Origin: Poronia punctata
Taxonomy: Eukaryota > Ascomycota > Sordariomycetes > Xylariales > Xylariaceae
Assembly: GCA_022579005.1 (NCBI GenBank)
Contig: MU401533.1
Span: 94,152 to 158,151, forward strand
Direction: 5' to 3'
Length of the DNA stretch: 64,000 nt
The notes beneath the pieces are model-generated. The model worked only from the letters and a program-made list of their open reading frames with translations, had not been told where the DNA came from and made no database searches. The translations under genes were made by a program, and so were the position numbers. Positions 1-11,410 of the stretch are shown here, piece by piece. Position 1 is the stretch's first letter; every line of letters begins with the position of its first letter.

Positions 1-552
1 GTCGCTCAACAGGCTCCGCGCACCCTTGCCGGACTGGTCGACGTGTGCGTATCGCGCCGGCACCGTCTTTCCGAACCCTTCGTTATCCGAGATATTGTCC
101 TTGCCCCTGATGGCTTCGAGCTGTTTCAAGGCTTCTAGGTTCTGCTCGAATGTGCTTTGTCGGATCAGATGGGAGAAACAGTGTACTCGGGTTGCGCCAG
201 TCCTATACGAGTCGTTAGTGGGTGTTGTGATCATACATGGGCATGCATGTCTAGCCCGAAAAGAGGATGATATCACTCACACTTTCTTGATAAACTCTTC
301 GGCTTCTGGGAAAACGATTTTTTTGATCTCGTCATCCTCGAGGGAGTCGGTGCTGGGTTTCCATCTACAAACTTCGAAGGCGTTGGCATGAATTTTGAAA
401 TCGGCCTCGCGACCTCTCAAGTCGGTGACCTTTATGGGATGGTTATCAAACTTTCGACGCAAGACGCCGACAGTTCCAAACGTGACGTTTTTCATCCCGC
501 CCATTGCCGGGTCGAGGTGATAGTTCATGGTTGTGTCTACAGCAGCCGCCAT
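1..552 (-). CDS. CmcJ/AsaB-family hydroxylase/desaturase-like protein, 5' part only (C-terminus beyond window)
   Basis: Two exons are visible: 552-281 and 202-1, with an intron at 203-280 (GTGAGT donor, CTAAC branch, TAG acceptor). The ATG is at 552 and the gene runs off the left edge. The joined protein has an N-terminal NYH...DP segment, the stretch KVTDLRGREADFKIHANAF, a charged region ending EEFIKKVTGATRVHCF, and then ARYAHVDQSGKGA. The order 'DxRGRE, then TGAxRV, then HxDQS' is what I associate with the fungal CmcJ/AsaB/NvfI-like family, whose members oxidise or desaturate small molecules, often in secondary metabolism. That role is inferred from the family; the substrate is unknown. No cluster partner lies on the right: the next gene is about 4 kb away. 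The splice restores an open frame with phase kept (exon 1 ends in phase 2). Confidence 0.75.
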
Positions 553-2760
553 GATGACTGTATCCTTTTTTCTTCCTTTTGGGAAGCTTGGATGTAATGT
601 TTTTTCCCCTCCTTTTTTTCACTTTTCAAGCGGAAGAGATGAATGATGCAAGCAAGCAGAGAAGTATTAGGTATGTATGATTGACCAACCGAATCCTTTG
701 GGGTCTGAATTCTGCACACCTATTTATACTTACCTAACCTGCCTAGTTGCCTCGTACCCTCCCTTCTATCCTTCCTCTCCCCCCCCTCTACGTCTTACAT
801 GTGTAAGCTCCACGTGCCCAAGGTACAAGAATTCAGCCGCGGGGCCATCTGATTGGTATGTCTGGTATGTCCGATCGGCATCGTGCTCGCCCGGGGGGTG
901 TCCGGGGGCTAGAAACGTGTGCACAGACCGCAAACAAGAAAAGGCCATGCCCTAACGTACAGGTACAGGTATAAATAGCAGCGGAAAAAGATAGATACCA
1001 AGAGAAAGAAGACCATGGTATTTTCCTACGGACATGGCTGCTGCAAAGCAAAGCAAGGATTGGATGAAAAAGCTCGTTCCGTTCCTGAATCCTTCTCGAA
1101 ACTCAGCAGATGTTGAGAAGAAAGTTTGGTACTCTTGTCTGCAAATGGCATTAGCGCATCACGGGTCCACATGAGAGGCGGTACAACGCTCGTACGAACC
1201 TGACTGTCTGGTACAAAAAATAGGGATAACGGGTGTGTTATCCCGGAAGGAGAAGTAATATCGTCTCAAATAAGTCGTAACGAGTACCTATCGATCAGAT
1301 GGACATTCTCGACCTTTCGGCGGCATATTCAGCTAACCATCCTTGCAGACATGACATGTCTTCTCAATCTTCTCGTCCTGATTGGTCGATATAAGAATAT
1401 CCTCGACGTCAAGGACGAGCGCCCATCACATCCTATCCGTCTTAACTCCGCTGAACCCCACGGAGGTTAAGGTAATCCATTCCGGTTTACACGGGCATAT
1501 GTAACATTTCTTCGTCTTGATTTGATTGATCCGGCTGTTGTGCTGCAACGCACGATGAAGCAAGCGATGGAGGCACAAATAAGCCTATTAACATTTACAC
1601 GTACATTGCAAGTCATTACTGCTACCTTCACCCTGCCTCTATATCATCTGTTCTGCACAAGACTCCTAAAATAGGTACCTAGTCCGCTTGTGGGGCGCTG
1701 GACAATTTATCGAAATAATCTACCAGGATATTCCACGGGCGCAGAACGTATCCTGTGTCTACTAGGTAGGTAGGTTTAAGTACCCCAAGCGGGCGGGCGG
1801 GGTCGTTTTTGAAGCAAACACCCTCGTGGGTTTTCCCTTTGGTTTCATCCCGGAACTGGGACTAAAGCAAAAACGTACGGCGTTGGAGCTTCCGCCGGCA
1901 CCCCCAACCCATCAGAAGGTAAAAGCAGGTAACGTTGGGTAGTTATTCCGGATACTACCACTACAATGTATTGACATAATTTCTATCCTACTACCTATTC
2001 GCAAGAACGGGCGGGAGTGAGAGAGGGAGAGACAGACAAAGTTAACCCGGCACTCTGGTGGTCGTTGCCTGTTATAATGCTCGGTACGTGTTACGTGCGT
2101 AACCTAACCTGCTAGGATAGAAGCAGCCCTATTATCTTATATAGGAGGAGCTTCCCTGTCATGATTAGTCAGAACTTCGGCTTGTCTAACTCTAGGAGGC
2201 AAGGTTTAGGCGCATGTATTCCATCGCTTCCACCCGTCTACCGGGGTACGGGACGGTCGACATATGGACGCTAGACTTGCCTTGTCGCCATTGTACATAC
2301 CCGTATGTCGTGTCTTTTTATTTTGTTCCGGAAGCAGAATGCCTCCCTACTCGTACTTACAGGGTCGTAATGGCGGACTTGCTGACTTGCTGACAGACTG
2401 ACAGACTGACAGGCAACGGTACGGTGAACATGTTACATGCATATGCAAATGCAAATGCAGTATACACAGCCCAGCTGATCTAACCTTGTAATCGCGATCA
2501 AGGATTATACATGTGTGAGCGAATAGGCTCTCTATCCGTCTTACCTCTTCTCCTTTTTTTTCAAAGAAGATCGAAGATCTTTTTGTCTTGTCTGTCCCCT
2601 CTTTACACGGAATTCCGAACATAGCCTTGTTATCGAAATATAGCGTCTTCCCCCCCCCTTGTTTCTTTCTCTTGTTTTGGGTTTTTTTCTTGGGACTAGG
2701 GAAGGGAGGTAAAGTTTTTGCGAGTTGAAAGAATGGATACTCGTAGGAATATGATGGATG

Positions 2761-2786
2761 TTTTTTTTTTTTTTTTTTTTTTTTTT
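2761..2786. repeat. T26 homopolymer
   Basis: Twenty-six consecutive T within a gene-less spacer. Length is likely to vary between isolates or assemblies. Confidence 0.9.
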
Positions 2787-4034
2787 ACGTTGTAGCTATG
2801 TTGGTAAATAGGTAGAAGTAAGGTTACATATGTACATAGGTGATTGTCCTTGGGGGCTAAACAGAAGCCGATGGATGTCCCCCGGTCCGCGTTTATAGGT
2901 TTTTAGACCGTTTATAAGGTATGTAAGTAGGTTAGGTATCTTGGACATGACTGCTGCGATTCTAAGAGCTCGTCATAGATCGGTTTGAGGTAGGTAGGTA
3001 GGTCGGTATAGCTATATCTTGCAAAAAAGGATAGCCCGAAGTTTTCTTGAATTTTTACATACATACTGAGACGATTTAAGCATGACCATGGGTATAAGTA
3101 ACGCGGAGGTTGGTTGGTAGCTATCGCCGCCGCCCGTTGTGCTGTACTTACTTGTATTCAGTTCTCACGACAGACTGCCTACGTGTGTCTATCGCAAGTG
3201 CCACACACAAAGAAAAAAAAAAAAAGGAAAGAAAGAAAAAGCGGCGAAACTTACATATCGATACATATCAGAAAGATGTCAAGGTAAGTATCTAAATACC
3301 TACCTATATCTACTTCAGAACTAGGGCGAAATTCCCTACTTAAGTTTAGTACTTTTTGACTTGACAGGTGGAAGAGGAAAGTCTTCGAAACAGAATCCCT
3401 CTTGACATTTACATACTCACAAGGGTGGGAAACCCTGTCTAGATTATGACATGAGATAGAAGGATTAAGTCAGTCAGTCTAAATGTTGTAAGAGTTTACC
3501 TAGGTATAAGCTACGACGCATCTATTTATTTTCAAATTTGGTCGGTGTAATTCGGTAGCCCCCTAGGATCTGATTCAGTGATTTAGAAGAAGTGATGATG
3601 CATATTATGCTGTCTACCTGAATTTCTGAAGCGAATTGAAATAAATGTCTTAAACTTAACGTGCCTCCGAATCTGAAAGTCGTGATAAAAGGCTTGCTTT
3701 TTCAGAATTATCTTAGCTAGCGGCGCGCCTATAAGTCGGTCGTGAAGTACGATAACCATCATCGCAAGGGGGGGAACACACAGTATTCTATCTATCTAAC
3801 CTAGGCGTCATCCCGCTTCCTGCCTACGAAAGTTACCTTATGTATACACACTTCCTAGCCTCCTCTCACATGTCAAATACACCCATAATCATACGTGACT
3901 GGAGGAATCATGCGTCTCGCCTTCTATATTCCGAGTATGTATGTATGAATATGTATCGACGCGGCGCAGCAAAAGAAGTCCTCCCTTCCCAGGTAGTTAA
4001 AAGTCACTGCAACCACATTATTACTACCCAAGAC

Positions 4035-4035
4035 C

Positions 4036-4066
<31 letters not shown>
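4035..4066 (+). repeat. (CAGA)n / (GACA)n tetranucleotide microsatellite
   Basis: About eight perfect copies of a 4-bp unit, upstream of the PTH11-like receptor gene. A short related run (GACT/GACA) occurs near 2390-2412. Confidence 0.85.
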
Positions 4067-4549
4067 GATGCATACCTAGATGTAACTCTAAGCAACGACG
4101 TCGAATCAAACACGTGATAATCTTCCTTTCATTTTTTTTTTTTTTACTATTTATAGTAGATGATGGGAAAGAAAAGAAAGTAACCTCACGTCTCCAACCG
4201 CAACCCATCGTCGGTCAATTGGTTGTCTACGTACGTTAGATACTCGTTCGGACAGAAGGACTTGCTGAAGAAAAATGTCTTAAAAATAAAGAGAGGCTGG
4301 CTGGCTGGCCCCCATCTACCTACCCCCTATCCACAGTATGTTTCAATAGCCAACTCATCGATTGAAACCTTTCATGCCGGAGCTATATCTACCCATGGCT
4401 ACCAACCACTATACTATAAAATTTACATATGCAGCAGAATGGCTTCTTGGCCGGGTTGGAATATCTTGCTTTCCATCTAATAAAAAGTAAGGATATATCT
4501 TCTAGGTACTCTTCATCCTCATATTTGCCCAGAGTTCTACGTCTACGGT

Positions 4550-5888
4550 ATGGCCATCCTTTGGAGTAAGCGTAACGCGGCCGAGACACACGAGTCGAAG
4601 AGCAATGAAGTAATAATAGTCGTAGCGGTTTGTCAGTTTCTGTCAACCACTGCTGTGGCATTACGGCTTTACACGAGGTGGAAATTTCAACAGTTACGTC
4701 TGGGGATCAACGACTGGGTTATCCTGGGAGCATGGTTGACAAGCCTCAGTTATGACATTGATGTTGCTATATGTAATCGATACCACCCCCCTTTTTTCTA
4801 GTATGATCGTCAAAGCTATACTAATACGAGTCTCTCCCTCTTCCCCCGGTAGCAACAAGATATGGTCTAGGTAAACATGCCTGGGACTTGCCACCAGACA
4901 TCGATATCATCACCTCCAACAAATTATTCTACGCCAAGCAGCCGGTGTTCTACCTCTGTGTAGCGTTGACCAAAGCTTCCATCATTGCCTTCTACTTCAA
5001 TATCTTCCCTCAACAGTCCTACCGGCGCTTTCTCTGGTTCATGATGGCCCTTGTCATCCTCACCGGTCTCGTCTGCAGCATAGCCGGCATCTTCCAGTGC
5101 ACGCCCGTGGCGAGGGCCTGGGACGCCTCGATCCGTGGGACGTGCTTCGACGCACCGGCTTTATTCTTCACCAATGCCGGCCTGAACATCACCCAAGACC
5201 TGGTCCTCTACATCCTTCCGATCCGCATCCTCTGGTCTATAAAGGTGCCGAAAAGACAGCGGCTGGCGCTGGTGGCCGTATTCGTGGTCGGGGGCTTCAC
5301 TGTTATCGCCGGTATCATTCGTTTACCGACGCTGCAGACTGCCATCTTATCCAAGGACCCGACATGTGAGGACAGAGTCTTGTTGTCGTTTCCCCCCCTC
5401 CCCCCGATTTACTTGAAGATAATAGTCAACTAGTCAACTGCGTGCTGACAAGTGGACAAAAACCAGGGGACCATGTGGCATCAGCGCTCTGGTCATCCGT
5501 AGAGTGCAACCTAGGCATCGTGTGCGCATGTCTAGTCCATCTCAAGCCGCTCGTCGCCCAATTCGGCCTGACCATCCTCGGCGCTTACCGCTCATACAGG
5601 AAAAGTACGATGGACAAGCGCAGCCACGAACAATGCAGTAGTGAACTCCCTTCCTGGAATCAGCCCCAAGGCCAAGGGAACAAGCTGAAAATGGTGGCCG
5701 AGACCGGTTTCGAGGAAGGTACTTCCTTCAGAAGTGAGGTCCGTCGTCTCGTTCCCACTGTGGGAGGAGTCCCTACGGCTACGGCTACGGCTACGGCTAC
5801 TTCTCATTCGGACCTTCCTACCTGGATGCAGACCAGTAGGCCAAATGAGATTTATATGACCAAGCAATATGGGGTTACCACGGAGTAG
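4550..5888 (+). CDS. PTH11-like integral membrane protein (fungal rhodopsin-type 7TM domain)
   Basis: Three exons, 4550-4772, 4853-5365 and 5467-5888, give 385 residues. Splicing yields DVAISTRYGLGKHAWD at junction 1 and DPTWDHVASALWSSVE at junction 2, both classical for the PTH11-related 'fungal rhodopsin' family. The N-terminal two thirds carry about seven hydrophobic segments (VIIVVAVCQFL, WVILGAWL, VFYLCVALTKASIIAF, FMMALVILTGLVC, LVLYILPI, LALVAVFVVGGF, LGIVCACL). The last ~115 residues form a hydrophilic cytoplasmic tail with a short Ala-Thr repeat encoded by GGCTAC hexamers near 5772-5800. Cysteines of the extracellular loops (CTP, GTC) are present. Family members are plasma-membrane receptors or sensors, some linked to host or surface sensing; the ligand here is unknown. 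The gene stands alone in a gene-poor stretch. Confidence 0.88.
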
Positions 5889-6641
5889 GGTAATGTAAAC
5901 GGATTCCTATTCGAAGTGGGTTTCATAGAGTACCGGTATGTAGTACTTGACCTTTTAAATGGTCCCCGCTCAAGAGTGAATACCTACTACATGATGAAGT
6001 TTCCTAGCACCATCATGAGATGGACATATATGAAGAACATGTGCTTGCTTGCATTATTAGCCACTTAGCGTACATACGTGCATACCTCGTGTGGCAATGA
6101 CCTTCGTAACTGCCATTCACGTTGCTATGAGATGAAATCTTTCTTTCGGGTCCTTCCTACCTACATACATACATACACAAAGGTATATGTAGCTCTTACC
6201 TATGTATCGAGCAACGACCCGTACCTGCCGCCGCCGGCCGCCGCCTCCTAAACATCGGGACACGAGGCCACATCGCGTCCCTTACCTATTGTCTTTTGAA
6301 GTTATACTAGGTACCTACAAGTAAACATCAGAAGTAGAAGGAACCTTCCAAGAGTTTACCAGTCTACCTGCGCCTGCTATTCACTTCTTTCCCAAGGTAG
6401 GTACTCGTAGGTCAAGAACCTAATAAAGTTGGTTAGGTATGTAGGTATTGATAACATTGCTCCGAGGCGACTCGACCACAACACAGCATCTCCATCATCC
6501 ATTTGTCTAGACATTACAATATCTATTTCCGTCAAACTGGTCTTGACTAGGTATTCCCGACCATTTTCACAAGGTCCTTTTTTCTATTCAAACATCCACA
6601 GCATCATTCCCCCAGCCCTAGCAGCCGAACGTGCAATCAAG
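5889..6641. other. Spacer between receptor gene and repeat-bearing gene
   Basis: No coding potential seen. Contains GC-rich CCGCCGCCGG (about 6230) and several TAGGTACCTAC-like words (6306-6320, 6400-6450). Confidence 0.5.
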
Positions 6642-7797
6642 ATGTTCGAAATAGTCGGCGTTCCTGGAACGGCGGTGAAATGGTTTGACTTGATATGCGC
6701 TGTCATGCAACACGTCCAGAACAACTCGTCCGTACCCATCGCCGATGTCGACGTATTTGAACTTTTAGAGGCAAGGGACATCAATTAGGAAGATGTCTAT
6801 GAGATCATGTTTTCTTTGACAGGAGTTCACCTGCCGGTTCAGGCCTTGTCGTGAGCGCCCCTCGTAGTCTCAACCCTCGACCTAAACATCATGTTAACTT
6901 ACCTATGATAGGTGGGCCTGGGACGGCACCGGACTGTCGTGGATATACGATGCGGGGGATATCCTCGGGACTTCCAGATGGTCTACTCTATTTCAACATT
7001 TCCACCTGATTAGACGCAACTACTCTCTGATAGGTCCGGCCACGACATCCCTTGTATTGTTAGCGGACTTACAGGCATTTTTCTCGCCTGGTGGCCAGGG
7101 GTATAACCCACAACTACGACTTCGGGGACAGACAGATGGGGATGAGACCACAGAAGGAGGCTCCGAACCTGAAGATCAGAATGAGGAAGAGACCACATTG
7201 CAACGCCGGGAACATGTAAACGGGGTGGGGCCCTCAGGGCCATCAGTGACACGCTGGGAACAGGTAAACGGAGAACAGAGCGTACAGCAACTCCAGGAAG
7301 ATTTTGCCAGATTGGCTTTTAGGCCACGCCCGGGACAGGTAAACCCGGAAAGGGATTTGACCGCACAACATCACGAACAGCCAAACGGGGTGGGGCCCTC
7401 AGAGCCACACGGGGGGCAGCCAAACGGAGTAGGGCCCTCAGAGCGACGCTGGGAACAGGCAAACGGCGTATGGCCCTCGGAGCAACACAGGGGACAGCCA
7501 AACGGGGTAGGGCCCTCAGGGCCACGCTGGGAACAGGCAAACGGAGTAGGGCCCTCAGAGCGACGCTGGGAACAGGCAAACGGCGTATGGCCCTCGGAGC
7601 CACACAGGGGACAGCCAAACGGGGTAGGGCCCTCAGGGCCACGCTGGGAACAAGTAAACGGGCGACATGCCGCACAGCAACGCCAGGAACCTATGAACGA
7701 GGAACAGACCACAAGGCTTCGACGCCGTTACCAAATGCAGGTTGTATATGGGCGCGACAGGTCACCACATCGGCTCTACTCGCATGTAGAGGTCTAA
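6642..7797 (+). pseudogene. Unrecognised two-exon gene with 39-bp repeat domain, interrupted by an in-frame TAG
   Basis: Exon 1 6642-6850 and exon 2 6912-7797 join perfectly across an intron with GTGAGC donor and GATAG acceptor, giving 364 codons if the TAG at 6786-6788 (codon 49) is ignored. Protein-like sequence runs on both sides of it: LLEARDIN before and EDVYEIMFSLTGVHLPVQAL after, then WAWDGTGLSWIYDAGDIL from exon 2. The N-terminal ~140 residues look helical and folded (FEIVGVPGTAVKWFDLICAVMQ); the rest is low complexity and contains eight 13-residue repeats around a QxNGVGPSE core, ending in a basic tail. I do not recognise the family. The TAG could be a real inactivating mutation (CAG to TAG fits a RIP-type C-to-T change), an assembly or strain variant, or a readthrough site. 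If it is a true stop, only a 48-residue peptide is made. Confidence 0.55.
7369..7680 (+). repeat. 39-bp tandem repeat, 8 units (117-bp higher-order unit)
   Basis: Units start at 7369, 7408, 7447, 7486, 7525, 7564, 7603 and 7642 (the last is degenerate). Each encodes 13 residues of the form RWEQANGVGPSER or HRGQPNGVGPSGP. The blocks 7447-7563 and 7564-7680 are near copies of each other, so a three-unit 117-bp duplication was the latest expansion. Because 39 and 117 are multiples of three the frame is kept, and the array stays open in other frames and on the other strand, producing spurious overlapping ORFs. Confidence 0.92.
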
Positions 7798-10700
7798 TAG
7801 TGGTTTTTACTAGACCACTTTGCACACGACTTGGTGATAGCACAGGAATAATCCAAGAAAGAACTCGAGGTCGAAGGCCTCACTCCAACCTAGACCGGAA
7901 AAAGCTGGCAATTAAGAACAGACCTGAGTATACAAATACGAAGAGTAGAATAGGGATGGGAATGGGCCTTGCTACTATATTGGGTGTTGCTCATGTTTCG
8001 CGGCCAAACCATGGCTGAGACAGATGGGACATCCATCTGTACAAGTATGATGATATACTGAGTAAGCGTGCTGGTGTTCTTGACATTCGATAAAGAGCAA
8101 CTGAGCTATGTGTTTCTAGCTCAAAATACAACATGGCATTTAAGCTCTATCACTCCTTTATTGCCTATGTATTATGCATTACAGAACATCGGTAGACAGT
8201 TTGGGATTTCACTAACCTAGCAGAAACAGGCCAGGGCAGATAAAGATTTGCTGGGCTGTAAACAACGAGGCCACTGTGGAAGTTGGAAGTGAATCACAGG
8301 CGGAGAAAATAAGGTACCTATCTGACCACCGTTGACTTATCTACTAAGTAGCCAGTCAGCAGTTTAAGAGTGTCCTGCACCTGCAGCTATCGTAGGCACG
8401 GATAGGTATCCCAAGATGGTGCGATAAGGAAGCGCATCCATCATCTGCAGTAAGTAACTACGTACCTATGAGCAGGTATGCAGAAAATTGCACTGTAGTA
8501 CATACGAGTACGTGTACATGTCCAGACAGAGGTACCAGGACGTTTATGGGTTAATAACACTACAGAGCTCAGGTTTCCCTGTAGAGGGGCCTTGTGACGT
8601 CAAATACCCATTACTGAGAAAGAATAGGTTTAGTTTGATAAGACGCGATTGCGAAAAACAGGTATAAAATCCGTGGCCCCGCTGCCTACAAATAGGCCGA
8701 TTTAGCTAGGTACTATCTAGGTTAGGTTATCGTAGAACGGGTAACCTAGAGGCTAGAAGCTAGAAGCTTGAAGCTTGAAGCTTGAAGGTGGGGGGTTCTT
8801 CTTTTGATAGAATCTTCTTTTGGCAGGTTGGGCCGTTGGGGGGTACAGGCGGTGGTATCCTAGGCAACATTACCACCAAAGGAAGGAAAGATGAGATCAA
8901 AACCGGTCATCTCTTTGAAAAAACTGACCGGCCCCGATCTCGAAGCTCCATCTACCTACTATATTTTAAAAAAAAAAATTCGCTTGGCTCGTCTGTTGGT
9001 AGGTACATATGCAAAGCTTATTTACACGTAAGTTAAAGATAATGCACGCCAACACTCCTCTTCTTTTTGTTATTGGCAAGTCGGGAAAACTTGTAAGACA
9101 TGACTTTTTTCCTCTCGAGGTTGAAAGTAAATTTTTAGGCTGGACTGGACTGGGTTCGCTTCTACGCACACGTACGAGTATATTGATTGATTGACAAAAG
9201 GTATTGCAAAGTCGGCTCTTTCGGCACAGAATACTCATAGGTAGACGATGAAACCAAGGAACCGATTGATATTCACACCACTACGCATTGGACTGACGCA
9301 ACTTTAGCAAGGGGGGGTGTTTTTTCCCGAGAGAGAATCGTGGACCCCCCCGCAAGCCTGGAATTCCCTGCAAGCCTATCTGGTAGGCTACCTGGTATGT
9401 GTAGATCGCACATTTCGCCTTATCGCCCCAGCTTGCGTTTCAGACCTTTCCTGTTTTCTTCTTCTTCTTCTTCTACACGTACATAACCTAGTAGGTTAGA
9501 TACGTTAGGTGGAAGATGCAGAAGGATTACGACGTTTTCAATTGGGTATATTGCGCGTGTTGCAGCTCCAACCAATTTACTTTACCTTACTCGGACCTTT
9601 CTGCTTTACGTCAAAAGCTTCGTACGCACTCCGGCATACTGCACCGAAGGCTTGTGGTTGGTTACGTGTACTCGTACATTATACATACAACATGGATACT
9701 ACCTCCTACTCACATACAAAATAGATGAGGAATTCTATATATCAAAGCCTTTGCTTTTCCTATAGGTTACAACCTAGGTACTTACTTATGTTGTACGCGC
9801 ACACGTACACGCACTCGTACAGCTTCTACCACAGGAGATCGCCGCTAAACAAAAAAAACTCGAGTCTTCCCGATGCGCATCTTCGTATTGTACCTACCTC
9901 CTCGTAATACCTCTTTACCTTGAGTGGTTCTCTTCGCGAGAAATGGCGCTAGATAGGCGCTTGCATGACTAGCCAGTTCTGTGTCCGCGGTTGCTGCACG
10001 ATCCACAACGCCGCTCTTGGCAGACAAGGGAGAAAGCTGAGCAGAGCAAGGAGAAAGGAAGCTCTGAGGTGATCGCGACAGGAACGTGTGCCTGCCTTAC
10101 AAGTTACGTGGATGCGGGATATGGCCGAAAACAAGCTACGTGTGTACGTGTATATATACAAAAACAAGAGGAAGCACAAGAGGAAGCCCATGAAACGTCG
10201 GCCCACAATGCGGGCAGACAAATGCAACATACGTACTACTAACAGTTAATTAATACTATTGTTTTTCCTACTACATCTCACCTAGTCTAGCATACTAACA
10301 ATGGTAGTGCTGCACAACATCACTATCGATCTTGATGGGCCCATTTCTTTCTGCCCCGTTCCGCAGCCCAAGGTTAGACAGGTTTTTTCGATTCGAAGCC
10401 GGTGGGTATAATTCTAACTTGACTTTGGACGGGGTATAAGAACAAGACGTAAGAACCCTGTGCCCGGTCTAGTCTAAATAACGCCCTGTCGGCCTCGTCT
10501 CCGGCCCGTTGCAAGCAAAGTTTTTGAGGGGTTTCGCAATCTTGCGCCGATGATGTCGTGCGCGGAAGAAGACCGAAGACTAGTCCGGATGATAATACTC
10601 GTGCATTGAGAGACAACTTTCCGAAAAGACCCCTCCTTCCAAAACCTTTGCATACGAAGACGAAAGCTTCGTCAGCCCTATATACATGTACATACACGTA

Positions 10701-11072
10701 TACGTATACTTCCGTCTGTTGATAATACGTATCAGATCAGATAATCGATAGTCTGCGCGCGGCAGACTTTTTTTTTTTATAAAAAAAAACCGGCCTTTCT
10801 TTGTGCGCCTTTAATACCACGATATCCAGCTCGTCACAAAGCTCCATTTCCTCCCAATTCCACAATAGAGAGCTCATCGGATTCACAAAACTCGACCCGG
10901 AACTGACTCAGTTGGACGACTACCCCTCCAAAGCTCCTTATCGCCACCCCTTATCAAGTCAGTCACCTTTTGACACAAACTGAAACAAAACCATTGCTGG
11001 ATAACCTTCTTGAATACGAAGAAGTGTACCCCCGCAATATTGGCTGGTTGGCTATCCAGAAGCCTGTCCACA
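7798..11072. other. Gene-less spacer of about 3.3 kb
   Basis: Only short, unsupported open frames. Contains 'gctagaagcttgaag' short repeats at 8750-8787, A-runs at 8967-8978, TTC repeats near 9460-9472 and a T10/A9 pair at 10770-10790. A perfect SreA-type word lies at 10736-10744, listed separately. I see no RNA gene or transposon coding region. Confidence 0.5.
10736..10744 (+). promoter_or_regulatory. Candidate SreA/HapX-type iron-regulatory word ATCAGATAA
   Basis: A perfect match to ATCWGATAA, 329 bp upstream of the small secreted protein start at 11073. One match per ~64 kb is expected by chance, so this single site is weak evidence. Confidence 0.3.
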
Positions 11073-11410
11073 ATGAGGCTGCACGCCGTTGTCCTCGTCG
11101 CAGCAATACAAAGCATCGCGGCCTTTCAGCAGCGCGTGGTTGCGCACACCGCGAGTGCTGAGGAAATAATAATACCACCGAGCTTAGGTACGATTAGTCT
11201 TCTTTGTACCTTTTTAGCTCGTCTCTTTGAGCGGTCTCCAACATCCCTAACATCGGCGGCTGACATAAGAGTATAGATATAAGCAATTACTCAGAGTCAA
11301 TCGCCACAGCGCCACCAGCGCTAGACACGGGCGTAAAAGAAAGGCCCGCCTTCGACGCCTCCATCATGGGGCTCATAATCTTCTCGGCTGCCGGGATGGT
11401 CCTGTTTTAA
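11073..11410 (+). CDS. Small secreted or membrane/GPI-anchored protein, 82 aa
   Basis: Two exons, 11073-11187 and 11277-11410, separated by an intron with GTACGA donor, GCTGAC branch and TATAG acceptor (phase 1). The protein starts with a clear signal peptide (MRLHAVVLVAAIQSIAAF), has a short polar middle rich in Ser/Thr/Ala with one NYS glycosylation sequon, and ends in a hydrophobic tail SIMGLIIFSAAGMVLF that reaches the last residue. A hydrophobic C-terminus directly before the stop fits a GPI-attachment signal or a tail anchor. No cysteines are present in the mature part, so it is not a typical Cys-rich effector. I do not recognise a family. Support is the coherent architecture over both exons; neither exon would be called as a gene alone. 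Expression data would settle it. Confidence 0.62.

Larger units (their letters stand above)
553..4549. other. Gene-less spacer of about 4 kb, rich in simple repeats
   Basis: No open frame longer than about 95 codons and no spliceable conserved protein could be found on either strand. It holds a T26 homopolymer (2761-2786), GACT/GACA runs (about 2390-2412 and 4035-4066), short A and G tracts, and scattered TAGGTA/TACCTA words (for example 1763-1775 and 2990-3003). The part nearest 552 presumably contains the promoter of the oxidoreductase gene and the part nearest 4550 that of the receptor gene; no specific site can be supported. Confidence 0.6.

Noticed and set aside
7319..8018. Overlapping open frames on both strands across the 39-bp repeat (e.g. 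7470-8018 plus, 7319-7675 minus, 7371-7712 minus)
   Set aside because: All arise because the repeat length is a multiple of three and keeps several frames open. Only the frame continuous with 6642-6850 splices to a sensible N-terminus.
9949..10242. Overlapping ORFs on both strands near 10 kb
   Set aside because: Low-complexity frames of about 90 codons, no introns, no known motif.
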